Below, piece after piece: positions 9,317 to 18,391 of a stretch of DNA of 64,000 nucleotides. Location of the stretch: the NCBI GenBank assembly GCA_965230225.1, contig CBDDKM010000001.1, positions 217,651 through 281,650 on the forward strand, written 5' to 3'. How positions within the stretch are numbered: the first letter of the stretch is position 1; the number at the start of each line of letters is the position of its first letter. A program made the translations under genes and the position numbers. The notes below the pieces were generated by a model. It did no database searches and was not told the DNA's origin. It saw only the letters and a program-made list of their open reading frames with translations. Source of the stretch: CALSMU01 sp965230225. Lineage in GTDB: Bacteria > Bacteroidota > Bacteroidia > Flavobacteriales_D > Parvicellaceae.

Positions 9317-10024
9317 ATGGGACAAAAAACTAATCCGATAGGAAACAGATTAGGTTACATCAAAGGATGGGAATCGAACTGGTACGGTGGAAAAAATTAC
9401 ACCGAAAAATTAGTTGAAGACAACAAAATCAGAAAGTATCTGAAAACTCGTCTTCGTAAAGCCAGTGTATCTAGAATCATTATCGAAAGAACACTTAAAT
9501 TGGTAACTGTTACTATTAATACAGCTCGTCCAGGTGTGATCATTGGAAAAGGTGGTTCTGAGGTTGATAAATTGAAAGAAGAGTTGAAGAAACTAACTAA
9601 CAAGGAAGTTCAAATCAACATTTTTGAAATTAAAAGACCTGAGCTTGATGCTCAATTGGTAGCTGATAGTATTGCACGTCAAATCGAAGCAAGAATTTCT
9701 TATAGAAGAGCAATCAAAATGGCTGTTGCCTCTACTATGAGAATGGGAGCTGAAGGAATTAAGGTGAAAATTTCAGGTAGGTTAAATGGAGCTGAGATGG
9801 CTCGTAATGAGACTTACAAAGATGGAAGAACTCCTTTGCACACTTTCAGAGCAGATATCGATTATGCATTAGGTGAAGCACTTACTACTTACGGATTGAT
9901 CGGAGTAAAAGTATGGATCTGTAAAGGAGAAGTGTACGGTAAAAGAGATTTATCACCAAACTTTGGAATGGCTAAGAAATCTGGTGGTAAAGGATCAGGA
10001 TCTAAGCACAGAAGAAGAAATTAA
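9317..10024 (+). CDS. rpsC: 30S ribosomal protein S3
   Basis: 235 residues (E. coli 233). S3 lies at the mRNA entry and helps unwind mRNA. The start MGQKTNPIGNRLG and the KH-domain motif PGVIIGKGG (about 72-80) are clear. It ends in a basic Gly/Ser/Lys tail. It lies 8 bases after rplV. Confidence 0.98.
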   Translation: MGQKTNPIGNRLGYIKGWESNWYGGKNYTEKLVEDNKIRKYLKTRLRKASVSRIIIERTLKLVTVTINTARPGVIIGKGGSEVDKLKEELKKLTNKEVQINIFEIKRPELDAQLVADSIARQIEARISYRRAIKMAVASTMRMGAEGIKVKISGRLNGAEMARNETYKDGRTPLHTFRADIDYALGEALTTYGLIGVKVWICKGEVYGKRDLSPNFGMAKKSGGKGSGSKHRRRN

Positions 10025-10050
10025 GAAGCTTAAAAGTAAAGAGTTGAATC

Positions 10051-10473
10051 ATGTTACAACCGAAAAGAACAAAATTTAGAAAACAGCAAAAAGGAAGAAT
10101 GAAAGGGAATGCCCAAAGAGGTAGTCAAATCGCTTTCGGATCTTTCGCTATCAAGACTTTGGATGAGGCGTTTATCACTTCTCGTCAGATCGAAGCTGCT
10201 CGTATTGCTGTAACTAGATATATGAAAAGACAAGGGAAAGTTTGGATTAGAATCTTCCCAGACAAACCAATGACATCTAAACCAGCAGAGGTAAGGATGG
10301 GTAAAGGTAAAGGAGCTCCTAGTCACTGGGTAGCACCTGTTAAACCTGGTAGAATTATGTTTGAGTGTGACGGTGTACCTTTCGAAATCGCAAAAGAAGC
10401 GATGAGATTAGCTGCTCAGAAGTTACCGGTAAGAACAAAATTTGTGGTTCGTAACGACTACGTTGAAAACTAA
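10051..10473 (+). CDS. rplP: 50S ribosomal protein L16
   Basis: 140 residues (E. coli 136). L16 organises the tRNA-binding sites of 23S rRNA. The start MLQPKRTKFRKQQKGR and the RIFPDKPMTSKPAEVRMGKG segment are diagnostic. rpmC follows after 5 bases. Confidence 0.98.
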   Translation: MLQPKRTKFRKQQKGRMKGNAQRGSQIAFGSFAIKTLDEAFITSRQIEAARIAVTRYMKRQGKVWIRIFPDKPMTSKPAEVRMGKGKGAPSHWVAPVKPGRIMFECDGVPFEIAKEAMRLAAQKLPVRTKFVVRNDYVEN

Positions 10474-10478
10474 TTAAG

Positions 10479-10679
10479 ATGAAAGCATCAGAAATTAAAG
10501 AATTATCTCAGGAAGATTTGGTTGAGAAATTAGCTGAAAACCAGGCGACTTTGAATAAGGTGAAAATCAATCACAAAGTTGCTGAAAGCGAAAACCCAAT
10601 CGAGATCAGAAAGATTCGTAGAGATGTTGCGAGACTAAAGACTGAGTTAAGAAGTAGAGAACTTCAAGCTAACAAGTAA
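10479..10679 (+). CDS. rpmC: 50S ribosomal protein L29
   Basis: 66 residues (E. coli 63), forming two antiparallel helices near the tunnel exit. The family's closing pattern IRKIRRDVARLKTELRSRE is present. It lies between rplP and rpsQ as usual. Confidence 0.96.
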   Translation: MKASEIKELSQEDLVEKLAENQATLNKVKINHKVAESENPIEIRKIRRDVARLKTELRSRELQANK

Positions 10680-10687
10680 ATAAAGCG

Positions 10688-10939
10688 ATGAGAAACTTAA
10701 GAAAAGAAAGAATTGGGGTGGTAACCAGTAACAAAATGGAGAAATCCATTACTGTTATGGTTGAACGTAGAGTAAAGCACCCTAAATACGGAAAGTTCGT
10801 TAAGAAGTCCACCAAATTCGTTGCTCACGATGAAAAAAATGATTGTAACGAAGGGGATACCGTTCGTATCATGGAAACTCGTCCGTTGAGTAAAAGAAAA
10901 TGTTGGAGATTAGTTGAAATTATCGAAAGAGCTAAATAA
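10688..10939 (+). CDS. rpsQ: 30S ribosomal protein S17
   Basis: 83 residues (E. coli 84), an OB-fold 16S rRNA binder. It shows RIGVVTSNKMEKSITV and the C-terminal ETRPLSKRKCWRLVEI, both typical of S17. Confidence 0.97.
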   Translation: MRNLRKERIGVVTSNKMEKSITVMVERRVKHPKYGKFVKKSTKFVAHDEKNDCNEGDTVRIMETRPLSKRKCWRLVEIIERAK

Positions 10940-10948
10940 TAATTTACA

Positions 10949-11317
10949 ATGGTACAACAGGAAAGTAGACTTTCAGTAGCAGATAATAGCGGAGCTAAAG
11001 AAGTTCTTGTAATACGTGTATTAGGAGGAACAAAGAGACGTTATGCTTCTGTAGGTGATAAAGTTGTTGTTACAGTTAAAGATGCAATGCCTTCTGGAAA
11101 CATTAAGAAGGGAGCAGTATCTACAGCTGTAGTAGTAAGAACGAAAAAAGAAGTAAGAAGAAACGATGGTTCTTATATCAGATTTGATGATAATGCCGTA
11201 GTTCTTCTAAATGCTGGTGGTGAAATGAGAGGTACTCGTATTTTCGGACCAGTTGCAAGAGAGTTAAGAGAAAAGCAATTCATGAAGATTGTTTCTTTAG
11301 CTCCAGAAGTATTATAA
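10949..11317 (+). CDS. rplN: 50S ribosomal protein L14
   Basis: 122 residues (E. coli 123). L14 forms part of an intersubunit bridge and contacts L19. The start MVQQESRLSVADNSGAKE and the end MKIVSLAPEVL are canonical. Confidence 0.98.
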   Translation: MVQQESRLSVADNSGAKEVLVIRVLGGTKRRYASVGDKVVVTVKDAMPSGNIKKGAVSTAVVVRTKKEVRRNDGSYIRFDDNAVVLLNAGGEMRGTRIFGPVARELREKQFMKIVSLAPEVL

Positions 11318-11341
11318 AATAAAGAAATTAAGATTTTTGTT

Positions 11342-11671
11342 ATGCAAACTAAATTTAAGATCAAAAAAGGAGATACAGTGAAGGTTATTGCTGGTGCTGC
11401 TAGTGGTCAAACCGGATCCGTATTGGACATTGATCGTAAAAACCAGAGGGTTTTTATTGAAGGTTTAAGTGTAGTCAACAAAAAACACGTTCGACCACAA
11501 ACCGATAAAGCCAACCCAGATGGTGGGATTATCGAAAAAGATAGAAGCATTCACATTTCAAATGTGGCTTTGGTAGACAGTAAAGGAAACCCTTCTAGGG
11601 TAGGACGTAAATTAGATGAGAACGGGAAACTTGTTCGATTCACAAAAACCGACGGGGAGGTAATTAAGTAA
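11342..11671 (+). CDS. rplX: 50S ribosomal protein L24
   Basis: 109 residues (E. coli 104). L24 is an assembly initiator near the tunnel exit. It opens with a KOW motif (KKGDTVKVIAGAASGQTG, about 8-25). Its stop overlaps the rplE start by one base (TAATG at 11669-11673). Confidence 0.97.
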   Translation: MQTKFKIKKGDTVKVIAGAASGQTGSVLDIDRKNQRVFIEGLSVVNKKHVRPQTDKANPDGGIIEKDRSIHISNVALVDSKGNPSRVGRKLDENGKLVRFTKTDGEVIK

Positions 11672-12219
11672 TGAGCTATCAACCAAGATTAAGAGAGCAA
11701 TATAAGAACGAGGTAGTTCCGGCTCTTCAGGAAAAATTCGGGTACAAGTCAATTATGCAAGTACCAAAGATTGAAAAGATCGTAATCAGCCAGGGTGTTG
11801 GTGATGCGGTGGCTGACAAGAAATTAGTAGTTAATTCTGCTGAGGAATTGTCTATCATCGCTGGTCAGAAAGCATTGGTGGTTAACTCAAGAAAAGATAT
11901 CTCTAACTTCAAATTACGTAAAGGAATGCCAATTGGTACTAAAGTAACTTTACGTAGAGAGAGAATGTACGAGTTTTTGGACCGTTTGATTGCAGTTGCA
12001 CTTCCAAGAACCAGAGATTTTCAAGGTGTAAAAACCAAAGGAGATGGTAGAGGAAACTTCACAATTGGAGTTACCGAGCACATTATCTTCCCTGAAATCG
12101 ATATTGATAAAGTAAACAGAATAGTAGGAATGGATATTACCTTCGTTACTTCGGCTAATACAAACGAAGAAGGTAGAGCTCTTTTAGAAGCATTCGGATT
12201 CCCATTCGCAAAAAAATAA
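11671..12219 (+). CDS. rplE: 50S ribosomal protein L5
   Basis: 182 residues (E. coli 179). L5 binds 5S rRNA in the central protuberance. Conserved segments include VISQGVGDA and GMPIGTKVTLR. It starts within the rplX stop codon, suggesting coupled translation. Confidence 0.98.
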   Translation: MSYQPRLREQYKNEVVPALQEKFGYKSIMQVPKIEKIVISQGVGDAVADKKLVVNSAEELSIIAGQKALVVNSRKDISNFKLRKGMPIGTKVTLRRERMYEFLDRLIAVALPRTRDFQGVKTKGDGRGNFTIGVTEHIIFPEIDIDKVNRIVGMDITFVTSANTNEEGRALLEAFGFPFAKK

Positions 12220-12225
12220 GAAGAC

Positions 12226-12513
12226 ATGGCAAAAGAATCAATGAAAGCTAGAGAGCGTAAAAGAGAAAAACTTGCCGCTCGTTATGCAGAAAAGAGAGCA
12301 GAACTAAGAAAAGCTGCTAATGAAGGTGATTGGGATGCAATGTTAGCGTTACAGAAGCTTCCTAAGAACTCAATGGAAATTAGAAAACACAACAGATGTC
12401 AGTTAACTGGTCGTCCAAGAGGATACATGAGACAATTTGGAATTTCTCGTGTAACTTTTAGAGAAATGGCCGTAGCTGGAAAGATTCCAGGTGTAACTAA
12501 AGCTAGTTGGTAA
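12226..12513 (+). CDS. rpsN: 30S ribosomal protein S14, zinc-independent form
   Basis: 95 residues (E. coli 101). S14 is in the 30S head. It has the C-terminal HNRCQLTGRPRGYMRQFGIS signature and a single cysteine rather than the CxxC...CxxC of the short zinc-binding form, so it is the zinc-free type. It lies 6 bases after rplE. Confidence 0.97.
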   Translation: MAKESMKARERKREKLAARYAEKRAELRKAANEGDWDAMLALQKLPKNSMEIRKHNRCQLTGRPRGYMRQFGISRVTFREMAVAGKIPGVTKASW

Positions 12514-12531
12514 ACATTAGAAATTGAAATC

Positions 12532-12933
12532 ATGAAGGTAACCGATCCTATAGCAGATTACTTAACAAGACTTCGTAATGCTATCAAAGCAAATCACAAA
12601 GTAGTTGAAGTACCTGCATCTAATATGAAAAAAGAGATTACCAAAATCCTAATGGAAAAAGGGTATATCTTAAACTATAAATTTATTGAGGACGATAAAC
12701 AAGGGGTTATTAAAATCGCCTTGAAATACAATCCTCAAACTAAAGTTCCTGCAATTACCAACTTAACAAGAGTTAGTAAGCCAGGTCTAAGACAGTATGC
12801 TGGAGTAACATCAATGCCTCGTGTATTGAATGGTCTGGGTATTGCAATTTTGTCAACTTCCAAAGGTGTTATTACCGATAAGGAAGCAAGAAAAGAGAAT
12901 GTTGGTGGAGAAGTTCTTTGCTACGTTCATTAA
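12532..12933 (+). CDS. rpsH: 30S ribosomal protein S8
   Basis: 133 residues (E. coli 130). S8 is a primary 16S rRNA binder and, in E. coli, the spc operon repressor. The start DPIADYLTRLRNA and the C-terminal STSKGVITDKEAR are diagnostic. Confidence 0.98.
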   Translation: MKVTDPIADYLTRLRNAIKANHKVVEVPASNMKKEITKILMEKGYILNYKFIEDDKQGVIKIALKYNPQTKVPAITNLTRVSKPGLRQYAGVTSMPRVLNGLGIAILSTSKGVITDKEARKENVGGEVLCYVH

Positions 12934-12951
12934 TTTTAATAGAAGAAAGAA

Positions 12952-13506
12952 ATGTCAAGAATAGGAAAAGCACCAATTAGTCTACCGGAAGGAGTCGAAG
13001 TAAAGGTATCTGCGGATAACGTTGTTTCGGTGAAAGGTAAGCTAGGAGAATTATCTCAACAGGTTAATGCAGATATGAAAGTTTCTGTTAATGATGGTGA
13101 ACTAACCGTAGAAAGACCATCTGATTCAAAAGAGCATACTGCACAACACGGGTTGACAAGAGCTTTGATCAACAATATGGTTGAAGGTGTTTCAAAAGGA
13201 TACACCATTGAGCAAGAGTTGGTTGGGGTTGGATATAGAGCTAAAAACTCTGGTCAATTATTAGAGTTGGCTTTAGGGTACTCTCACCCGATTGTATTCC
13301 AAATTCCAGACGAGGTTAAAGTAACCACCGTTAGTGAAAAAGGAAAGAATCCTGAAATTAAATTGGAATCTGCAGACAAACAATTAGTTGGACAAGTTGC
13401 AGCTAAGATTCGTTCGTTCAGAAAACCTGAGCCTTATAAAGGAAAAGGTATCCGATTTAAAGGAGAAGAGATCAGAAGAAAAGCTGGTAAAACAGCAAGT
13501 AAATAA
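12952..13506 (+). CDS. rplF: 50S ribosomal protein L6
   Basis: 184 residues (E. coli 177), two repeated domains near the factor-binding site. It has the usual MSRIGKAPISLPEGV start and the PEPYKGKGIRF signature near the C-terminus. Confidence 0.98.
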   Translation: MSRIGKAPISLPEGVEVKVSADNVVSVKGKLGELSQQVNADMKVSVNDGELTVERPSDSKEHTAQHGLTRALINNMVEGVSKGYTIEQELVGVGYRAKNSGQLLELALGYSHPIVFQIPDEVKVTTVSEKGKNPEIKLESADKQLVGQVAAKIRSFRKPEPYKGKGIRFKGEEIRRKAGKTASK

Positions 13507-13526
13507 TCTTATTTAAACCAATAATC

Positions 13527-13880
13527 ATGGCTTTAAACAAGGAACAAAGAAGACAGAGAATTAAACGTAGAATTCGTAAGACTGTAAATGGAACTGCTAC
13601 TGCACCAAGATTGGCTGTATATAGAAGTAACAAACAAATTTACGCTCAACTTATCGATGACGTACAAGGAGTAACTGTAGCTTCTGCTTCTTCTCTTAAA
13701 AATGGAGAAGCACAAAAAGTGAATAAAGTAGAACAAGCCAAAATGGTAGGTTCTGAAATCGCAGATAAAGCAAAAGGTGCTGGTATTACTGAGGTAGTTT
13801 TTGACCGAGGAGGATACTTGTATCATGGTAGAGTTAAAGCTTTGGCTGAAGCAGCCAGAGAAGGAGGACTTAAATTTTAA
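13527..13880 (+). CDS. rplR: 50S ribosomal protein L18
   Basis: 117 residues, equal to E. coli. L18 binds 5S rRNA with L5. The RLAVYRSNKQIYAQLIDD core and the FDRGGYLYHGRVKALAEAAR end are typical. rpsE starts 5 bases later. Confidence 0.97.
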   Translation: MALNKEQRRQRIKRRIRKTVNGTATAPRLAVYRSNKQIYAQLIDDVQGVTVASASSLKNGEAQKVNKVEQAKMVGSEIADKAKGAGITEVVFDRGGYLYHGRVKALAEAAREGGLKF

Positions 13881-13885
13881 TTGCA

Positions 13886-14404
13886 ATGGCAAAGTCAAAA
13901 GTAAAAAACGTAAAATCGAACGACATCGAGTTGAAAGACAAATTGGTAACTATCAACCGTGTAACGAAAGTAACCAAGGGTGGTAGAACATTTAGTTTTT
14001 CTGCAGTAGTTGTTGTTGGAGATGAGAACGGAACCGTAGGACACGGTACCGGGAAAGCAAAAGAAGTTGTTGAAGCGATTGCAAAAGGAATTGATGCCGC
14101 TAAAAAGAACTTGATCCATGTACCAATTATCAACAATACTGTTCCTCACGAACAATATGGTAAGGCTGACGGAGGAAGAGTATTCCTTAAGCCTGCATCA
14201 GAGGGAACTGGGGTAATCGCCGGTGGTGCGATGCGTGCAGTATTGGAGAGTGCTGGTATTCATAATGTATTAGCAAAATCACAAGGATCTTCTAACCCAC
14301 ATAACGTGGTATTGGCAACTATCGATGCTCTTTCTAAAATGAGAGATGCAAACATGGTAGCTCGTCAAAGAGGAGTTTCTTTAGATAAAGTATTCAACGG
14401 TTAA
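13886..14404 (+). CDS. rpsE: 30S ribosomal protein S5
   Basis: 172 residues (E. coli 167). S5 is at the mRNA entry and affects fidelity. The double-stranded RNA-binding-like N-terminal domain carries RVTKVTKGGRTFSFSA, and the second domain has GGAMRAVLESAGI. The spectinomycin loop is within the first and looks normal. Confidence 0.98.
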   Translation: MAKSKVKNVKSNDIELKDKLVTINRVTKVTKGGRTFSFSAVVVVGDENGTVGHGTGKAKEVVEAIAKGIDAAKKNLIHVPIINNTVPHEQYGKADGGRVFLKPASEGTGVIAGGAMRAVLESAGIHNVLAKSQGSSNPHNVVLATIDALSKMRDANMVARQRGVSLDKVFNG

Positions 14405-14414
14405 TAATATTACC

Positions 14415-14591
14415 ATGGCGAAGATTAAAGTAACACAAGTAAAAAGTGCTATTAATAGACCTCAAAGACAAAAGCTTACTTTGCAAGCTCTTGGACTTGG
14501 GAAACTACACAGAACTGTAGAGCACGAAGCCACTCCACAAATTCTTGGAATGGTAAAGAAAGTTGAACATTTAGTGAAAGTTGGAGAATAA
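14415..14591 (+). CDS. rpmD: 50S ribosomal protein L30
   Basis: 58 residues (E. coli 59). It starts MAKIKVTQVKSAINR and contains TLQALGLGKLHRTVEH, the L30 signature. It fills the gap between rpsE and rplO, the standard position. Confidence 0.96.
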   Translation: MAKIKVTQVKSAINRPQRQKLTLQALGLGKLHRTVEHEATPQILGMVKKVEHLVKVGE

Positions 14592-14615
14592 TCGCTACTA
14601 AAGAGTTAATAAGAA

Positions 14616-15062
14616 ATGAACTTACATAATTTAACACCAGCTAAAGGGTCTACCAAAAACAGAAAGAGAATTGCCAGAGGGCAAGGATCTGGTCACGGTG
14701 GAACAGCTACAAGAGGTCATAAAGGTGCTAAATCTAGATCTGGATACTCCAGAAAGATTGGTTTCGAAGGTGGTCAAATGCCATTACAGAGACGTGTACC
14801 TAAATTTGGTTTCAAAAACATTAACCGTGTTGAGTACAAAGGAATCAACTTAGATTCTATTCAAGCATTGGTTGATGCTAAAAAAGTAACTGATATCACT
14901 CCTGAAGTTCTTGTTGAAAACGGACTAGTAGGAAAGAATGATTTAGTTAAAATTTTGGGAAGAGGAGAGCTAAAATCGAAAGTTAGTATCAAAGCCAACG
15001 GATTTTCGGCATCAGCGAAAGCTGCTATCGAAGCTCAAGGCGGAACTGCTGAGATTGTTTAG
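14616..15062 (+). CDS. rplO: 50S ribosomal protein L15
   Basis: 148 residues (E. coli 144). It has the Gly/Arg-rich N-terminal arm (RIARGQGSGHGGTATRGHKG) and the GGQMPLQRRVPKFGF signature. The last spc ribosomal gene before secY. Confidence 0.98.
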   Translation: MNLHNLTPAKGSTKNRKRIARGQGSGHGGTATRGHKGAKSRSGYSRKIGFEGGQMPLQRRVPKFGFKNINRVEYKGINLDSIQALVDAKKVTDITPEVLVENGLVGKNDLVKILGRGELKSKVSIKANGFSASAKAAIEAQGGTAEIV

Positions 15063-15081
15063 TACTGAAAAAGATTTTTAG

Positions 15082-16407
15082 ATGAAAGGATTGATTACAA
15101 CTTTAAAGCACATTTGGGCGGTAGAAGAGCTTAAAAAGAGAATTCTGTTCACACTGGGATTAATCCTGGTATACAGAATCGGATCTTTTATTGTTCTTCC
15201 GGGTGTTGATTCGAGCGAATTAACGAAAGCTTCGAATGATGGAGGTATTTTGAGCATTATCAACATGTTTGCTGGTGGTGCATTTTCTCGTGCGTCAATT
15301 ATGGCATTAGGTATTATGCCTTACATTTCTGCTTCGATTGTGATGCAGTTATTAGGGATGGCTGTACCGGCTGTACAAAAGATGCAAAGAGAAGGGGAAA
15401 GTGGTAGAAAGAAAATTAACCAGTATACCCGTTACCTAACAATTGTAATCTGTCTGTTCCAGGCTCCTACTTACATCTATCAATTCGTAATTAACGCCAG
15501 CCCTAACGCTGTGCCAGATCCAAGTGTATTATGGTGGGTACAAACCTTAGCCATTTTAACTGCAGGAACAATGTTTGTTACCTGGTTAGGAGAGAGAATT
15601 ACGGATAAAGGATTAGGAAACGGAATCTCTTTAATCATTACAATCGGAATTATTGCAAACCTTCCAGCTGCCTTCTTCCAGGAATTAGGTTCTAAAGTAA
15701 CCAACGGAGGAATGGTATTGTTATTAGTTGAAATGGTAGCATTATTCTTTGTGGTCCTTGCAACAGTACTGTTGGTACAGGGGACAAGAAGAATTCCGGT
15801 ACAAACTGCAAAAAGAATTATTGGAAGAGGAAATCGTCAGGCTATGGCAGGGGGACAAAGAAGTTATATCCCTCTTAAAATTAACCAGGCAGGTGTAATG
15901 CCAATCATCTTTGCTCAGGCATTGATGTTTGTTCCTGCGTTAGTTTTTAGTAGTCCTGAAGTAACAAATCCAAAAGGATTTATTTACAACACTATTTTCT
16001 TTTTCCTAATTGTAATATTCACTTACTTCTACACAGCTATGATGATGAATCCAAATCAGATGGCTGATGAGTTGAAGAGAGGTGGATCATTTATTCCAGG
16101 TGTAAAACCAGGAAGAAAAACTGCAGAATTCATTGATTCATTGTTATCAAGATTGGTACTACCAGGATCTATTTTCTTAGGTATCATCGCGATCTTGCCA
16201 GCATTCGCAATGAACGCAGGAATTGTTCAATCATTTGCTTACTTCTTCGGAGGAACTTCTCTTCTGATTATGGTTGGGGTTGTATTGGACACTTTACAGC
16301 AAATTGAAAGTCACTTGTTGAATCGTCATTATGATGGATTGATGAAGGGTGGAAAGATCAAAGGTCGTTCTACATCGTCGGCTGTATCAATGCAACAAGC
16401 ACTTTAA
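15082..16407 (+). CDS. secY: Protein translocase subunit SecY
   Basis: 441 residues (E. coli 443), an inner-membrane protein with the usual ten hydrophobic segments. It forms the Sec channel with SecE and SecG. Conserved stretches include GIMPYISASIVMQLL (plug and TM2 region) and the cytoplasmic loop RIPVQ. Envelope proteins elsewhere in this window that carry signal peptides would pass through it before type IX export or barrel insertion. Confidence 0.98.
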   Translation: MKGLITTLKHIWAVEELKKRILFTLGLILVYRIGSFIVLPGVDSSELTKASNDGGILSIINMFAGGAFSRASIMALGIMPYISASIVMQLLGMAVPAVQKMQREGESGRKKINQYTRYLTIVICLFQAPTYIYQFVINASPNAVPDPSVLWWVQTLAILTAGTMFVTWLGERITDKGLGNGISLIITIGIIANLPAAFFQELGSKVTNGGMVLLLVEMVALFFVVLATVLLVQGTRRIPVQTAKRIIGRGNRQAMAGGQRSYIPLKINQAGVMPIIFAQALMFVPALVFSSPEVTNPKGFIYNTIFFFLIVIFTYFYTAMMMNPNQMADELKRGGSFIPGVKPGRKTAEFIDSLLSRLVLPGSIFLGIIAILPAFAMNAGIVQSFAYFFGGTSLLIMVGVVLDTLQQIESHLLNRHYDGLMKGGKIKGRSTSSAVSMQQAL

Positions 16408-16422
16408 AAGCACTTTAGTCTA

Positions 16423-17202
16423 ATGGTTTTTTATAAGACTGAAGAAGAAATTGAATTAATAAGAGAGAGTTCTTTACTTGTTGGTAAAACTTTAGCAGAA
16501 GTAGCTAAGCTAATCAAACCGGGGATAACCACCCTCGATTTAGATAAAGTTGCTGAAGAGTTCATTAGAGACCATGGAGCAGTTCCAGGTTTTAAAGGAT
16601 ATGGAGGATTTCCATATACATTATGTACTTCAGTAAACGAGGCAGTAGTTCACGGAATGCCCAACGATAAACCATTGCAAGATGGTGATATTGTTTCGGT
16701 AGATTGTGGAACCTTACTGAATGGTTTCTACGGAGATTCAGCTTATACTTTTGAAATAGGTGAAGTTTCTCCTGAAGTTAAAAAGCTTCTGGAAGTAACT
16801 AAAGAGTGCCTAAATAAAGCTTTAGAAGTAGCAGTGTCCGGAAAGCGTATTGGTGATATCGGTTATGCCGTTCAAAACCACGCAGAGGATCACGGTTATG
16901 GAGTAGTTAGAGAATTGGTTGGTCATGGACTGGGAAGAAACCTACATGAAAAACCGGAAGTTCCTAACTATGGTAGAAGAGGGAGAGGCTTAAAAATGAA
17001 GAGAGGATTGGTATTGGCAATTGAGCCGATGATTAACCTTGGAAAGAAAGAAGTTAGACAGTTGAGTGATGGTTGGACAATTGTTACTAAAGATGGACTT
17101 CCTTCTGCTCATTTTGAACATGATGTAGCCATTAAAGAAGGGAAAGCTGAAGTATTATCGACTTTTGAACATATTGAAGAAGTATTAAAGAATAAAAACT
17201 AG
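16423..17202 (+). CDS. map: Methionine aminopeptidase, type I
   Basis: 259 residues (E. coli 264). It removes the initiator methionine from new proteins in the cytosol. The five metal ligands are all visible: Asp94 (VDCG), Asp105 (GDSAYTF), His168 (GHGLGR), Glu201 (AIEPMI) and Glu232 (HFEHDVA); the substrate-binding His78 is in VHGMP. It lies between secY and infA, one base before infA. Confidence 0.97.
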   Translation: MVFYKTEEEIELIRESSLLVGKTLAEVAKLIKPGITTLDLDKVAEEFIRDHGAVPGFKGYGGFPYTLCTSVNEAVVHGMPNDKPLQDGDIVSVDCGTLLNGFYGDSAYTFEIGEVSPEVKKLLEVTKECLNKALEVAVSGKRIGDIGYAVQNHAEDHGYGVVRELVGHGLGRNLHEKPEVPNYGRRGRGLKMKRGLVLAIEPMINLGKKEVRQLSDGWTIVTKDGLPSAHFEHDVAIKEGKAEVLSTFEHIEEVLKNKN

Positions 17203-17203
17203 T

Positions 17204-17422
17204 ATGGCAAAACAAGCGTCAATAGAGCAAGACGGGACCATCATTGAAGCATTGTCTAATGCAATGTTTAGAGTAGAGCTTGAAAATGGGCATATTATTA
17301 CTGCACATATTTCAGGAAAGATGAGAATGCATTATATTCGCATCCTTCCTGGAGATAGAGTTAAGGTGGAAATGTCGCCATACGACCTAACAAAAGGGAG
17401 AATTACATTCAGATACAAGTAA
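17204..17422 (+). CDS. infA: Translation initiation factor IF-1
   Basis: 72 residues, the universal length; one OB-fold that occupies the A site during initiation. It has the IEALSNAMFRVELENGH and LPGDRVKVEMSPYDL signatures. One base separates it from map. Confidence 0.98.
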   Translation: MAKQASIEQDGTIIEALSNAMFRVELENGHIITAHISGKMRMHYIRILPGDRVKVEMSPYDLTKGRITFRYK

Positions 17423-17457
17423 TCTGAATTTAATAATAGACTTTAAAACAAAGAACG

Positions 17458-17574
17458 ATGAAAGTAAGAGCATCAGTAAAAAAGCGTTCAGCTGAGTGCA
17501 AAATTGTACGAAGAAAAGGTAGGCTGTACGTAATTAACAAGAAGAATCCTAAATTCAAACAACGTCAAGGTTAG
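17458..17574 (+). CDS. rpmJ: 50S ribosomal protein L36, zinc-independent form
   Basis: 38 residues starting MKVRASVKKRSAECK and ending KFKQRQG. The zinc-binding L36 has three Cys and one His; here only Cys14 remains, with Ser, Asn and Phe at the other ligand positions. It is therefore the zinc-free variant. Position between infA and rpsM is standard. Confidence 0.96.
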   Translation: MKVRASVKKRSAECKIVRRKGRLYVINKKNPKFKQRQG

Positions 17575-17589
17575 AAAACGTAAATTATT

Positions 17590-17967
17590 ATGGCAAGAAT
17601 TGCAGGAATAGACATACCGAAAAACAAAAGAGGTGTAATTAGTTTAACTTACATCTACGGTATTGGAAGAAGCACCGCATCAAAGATTTTGAATAAAGCA
17701 GGTGTAGACGAGAACATTAAGGTTAATGACTGGAACGACGACCAAATTGGATCTATCCGTAACGTTATTAGCGAAGAGTACAAAGTTGAGGGAGCATTGC
17801 GTTCTGAAGTTCAACTAAACATCAAACGTTTGATGGATATTGGTTGTCAGAGAGGAATCCGTCACAGAAATGGATTGCCGTTGAGAGGTCAAAGAACCAA
17901 GAACAACGCGAGAACCAGAAAAGGAAAGAGAAAAACTGTTGCAAACAAAAAGAAAGCAACTAAATAA
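17590..17967 (+). CDS. rpsM: 30S ribosomal protein S13
   Basis: 125 residues (E. coli 118). S13 contacts the P-site tRNA and L5 across the subunit interface. Helix-two turns-helix motif in ISLTYIYGIGRSTASKIL, and the basic C-terminal GLPLRGQRTKNNARTRKG tail. Confidence 0.98.
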   Translation: MARIAGIDIPKNKRGVISLTYIYGIGRSTASKILNKAGVDENIKVNDWNDDQIGSIRNVISEEYKVEGALRSEVQLNIKRLMDIGCQRGIRHRNGLPLRGQRTKNNARTRKGKRKTVANKKKATK

Positions 17968-17985
17968 TAAATAAGCTTTTTTAAA

Positions 17986-18369
17986 ATGGCAAAGTCAGTA
18001 AAAAAGAAGAAGAAAGTAAAAGTTGACGCGGTTGGTCAAGCACACATCCAGGCAACTTTTAACAACGTTATAATTTCACTATGCAACGGAACAGGACAAG
18101 TTATTTCCTGGTCGTCTGCTGGTAAGATGGGGTTTAGAGGATCTAAAAAGAACACTCCTTATGCAGCTCAGGTAGCAGCAGAAGATTGTGCTCGTGAAGC
18201 ATATGAGTTCGGATTACGTAAAGTAAAAGTTTACGTTAAAGGTCCTGGATCTGGTAGAGAGTCTGCTATCAGAACAATTCACAACAACGGAATTGAGGTT
18301 ACAGAAATTATCGATGTAACTCCAATGCCTCACAATGGGTGTAGACCTCCAAAAAGACGTAGAGTTTAA
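17986..18369 (+). CDS. rpsK: 30S ribosomal protein S11
   Basis: 127 residues (E. coli 129), in the 30S platform. AHIQATFNNVIISL and the terminal PHNGCRPPKRRRV are canonical. A Lys-rich N-terminus (KKKKKVK) is typical. Confidence 0.98.
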   Translation: MAKSVKKKKKVKVDAVGQAHIQATFNNVIISLCNGTGQVISWSSAGKMGFRGSKKNTPYAAQVAAEDCAREAYEFGLRKVKVYVKGPGSGRESAIRTIHNNGIEVTEIIDVTPMPHNGCRPPKRRRV

Positions 18370-18391
18370 TATTGTATAATCATTATTTGAA

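Noticed and set aside
13533..14155. Several minus-strand frames opposite rplR and rpsE
   Set aside because: They mirror ribosomal genes and have no start context or similarity of their own.
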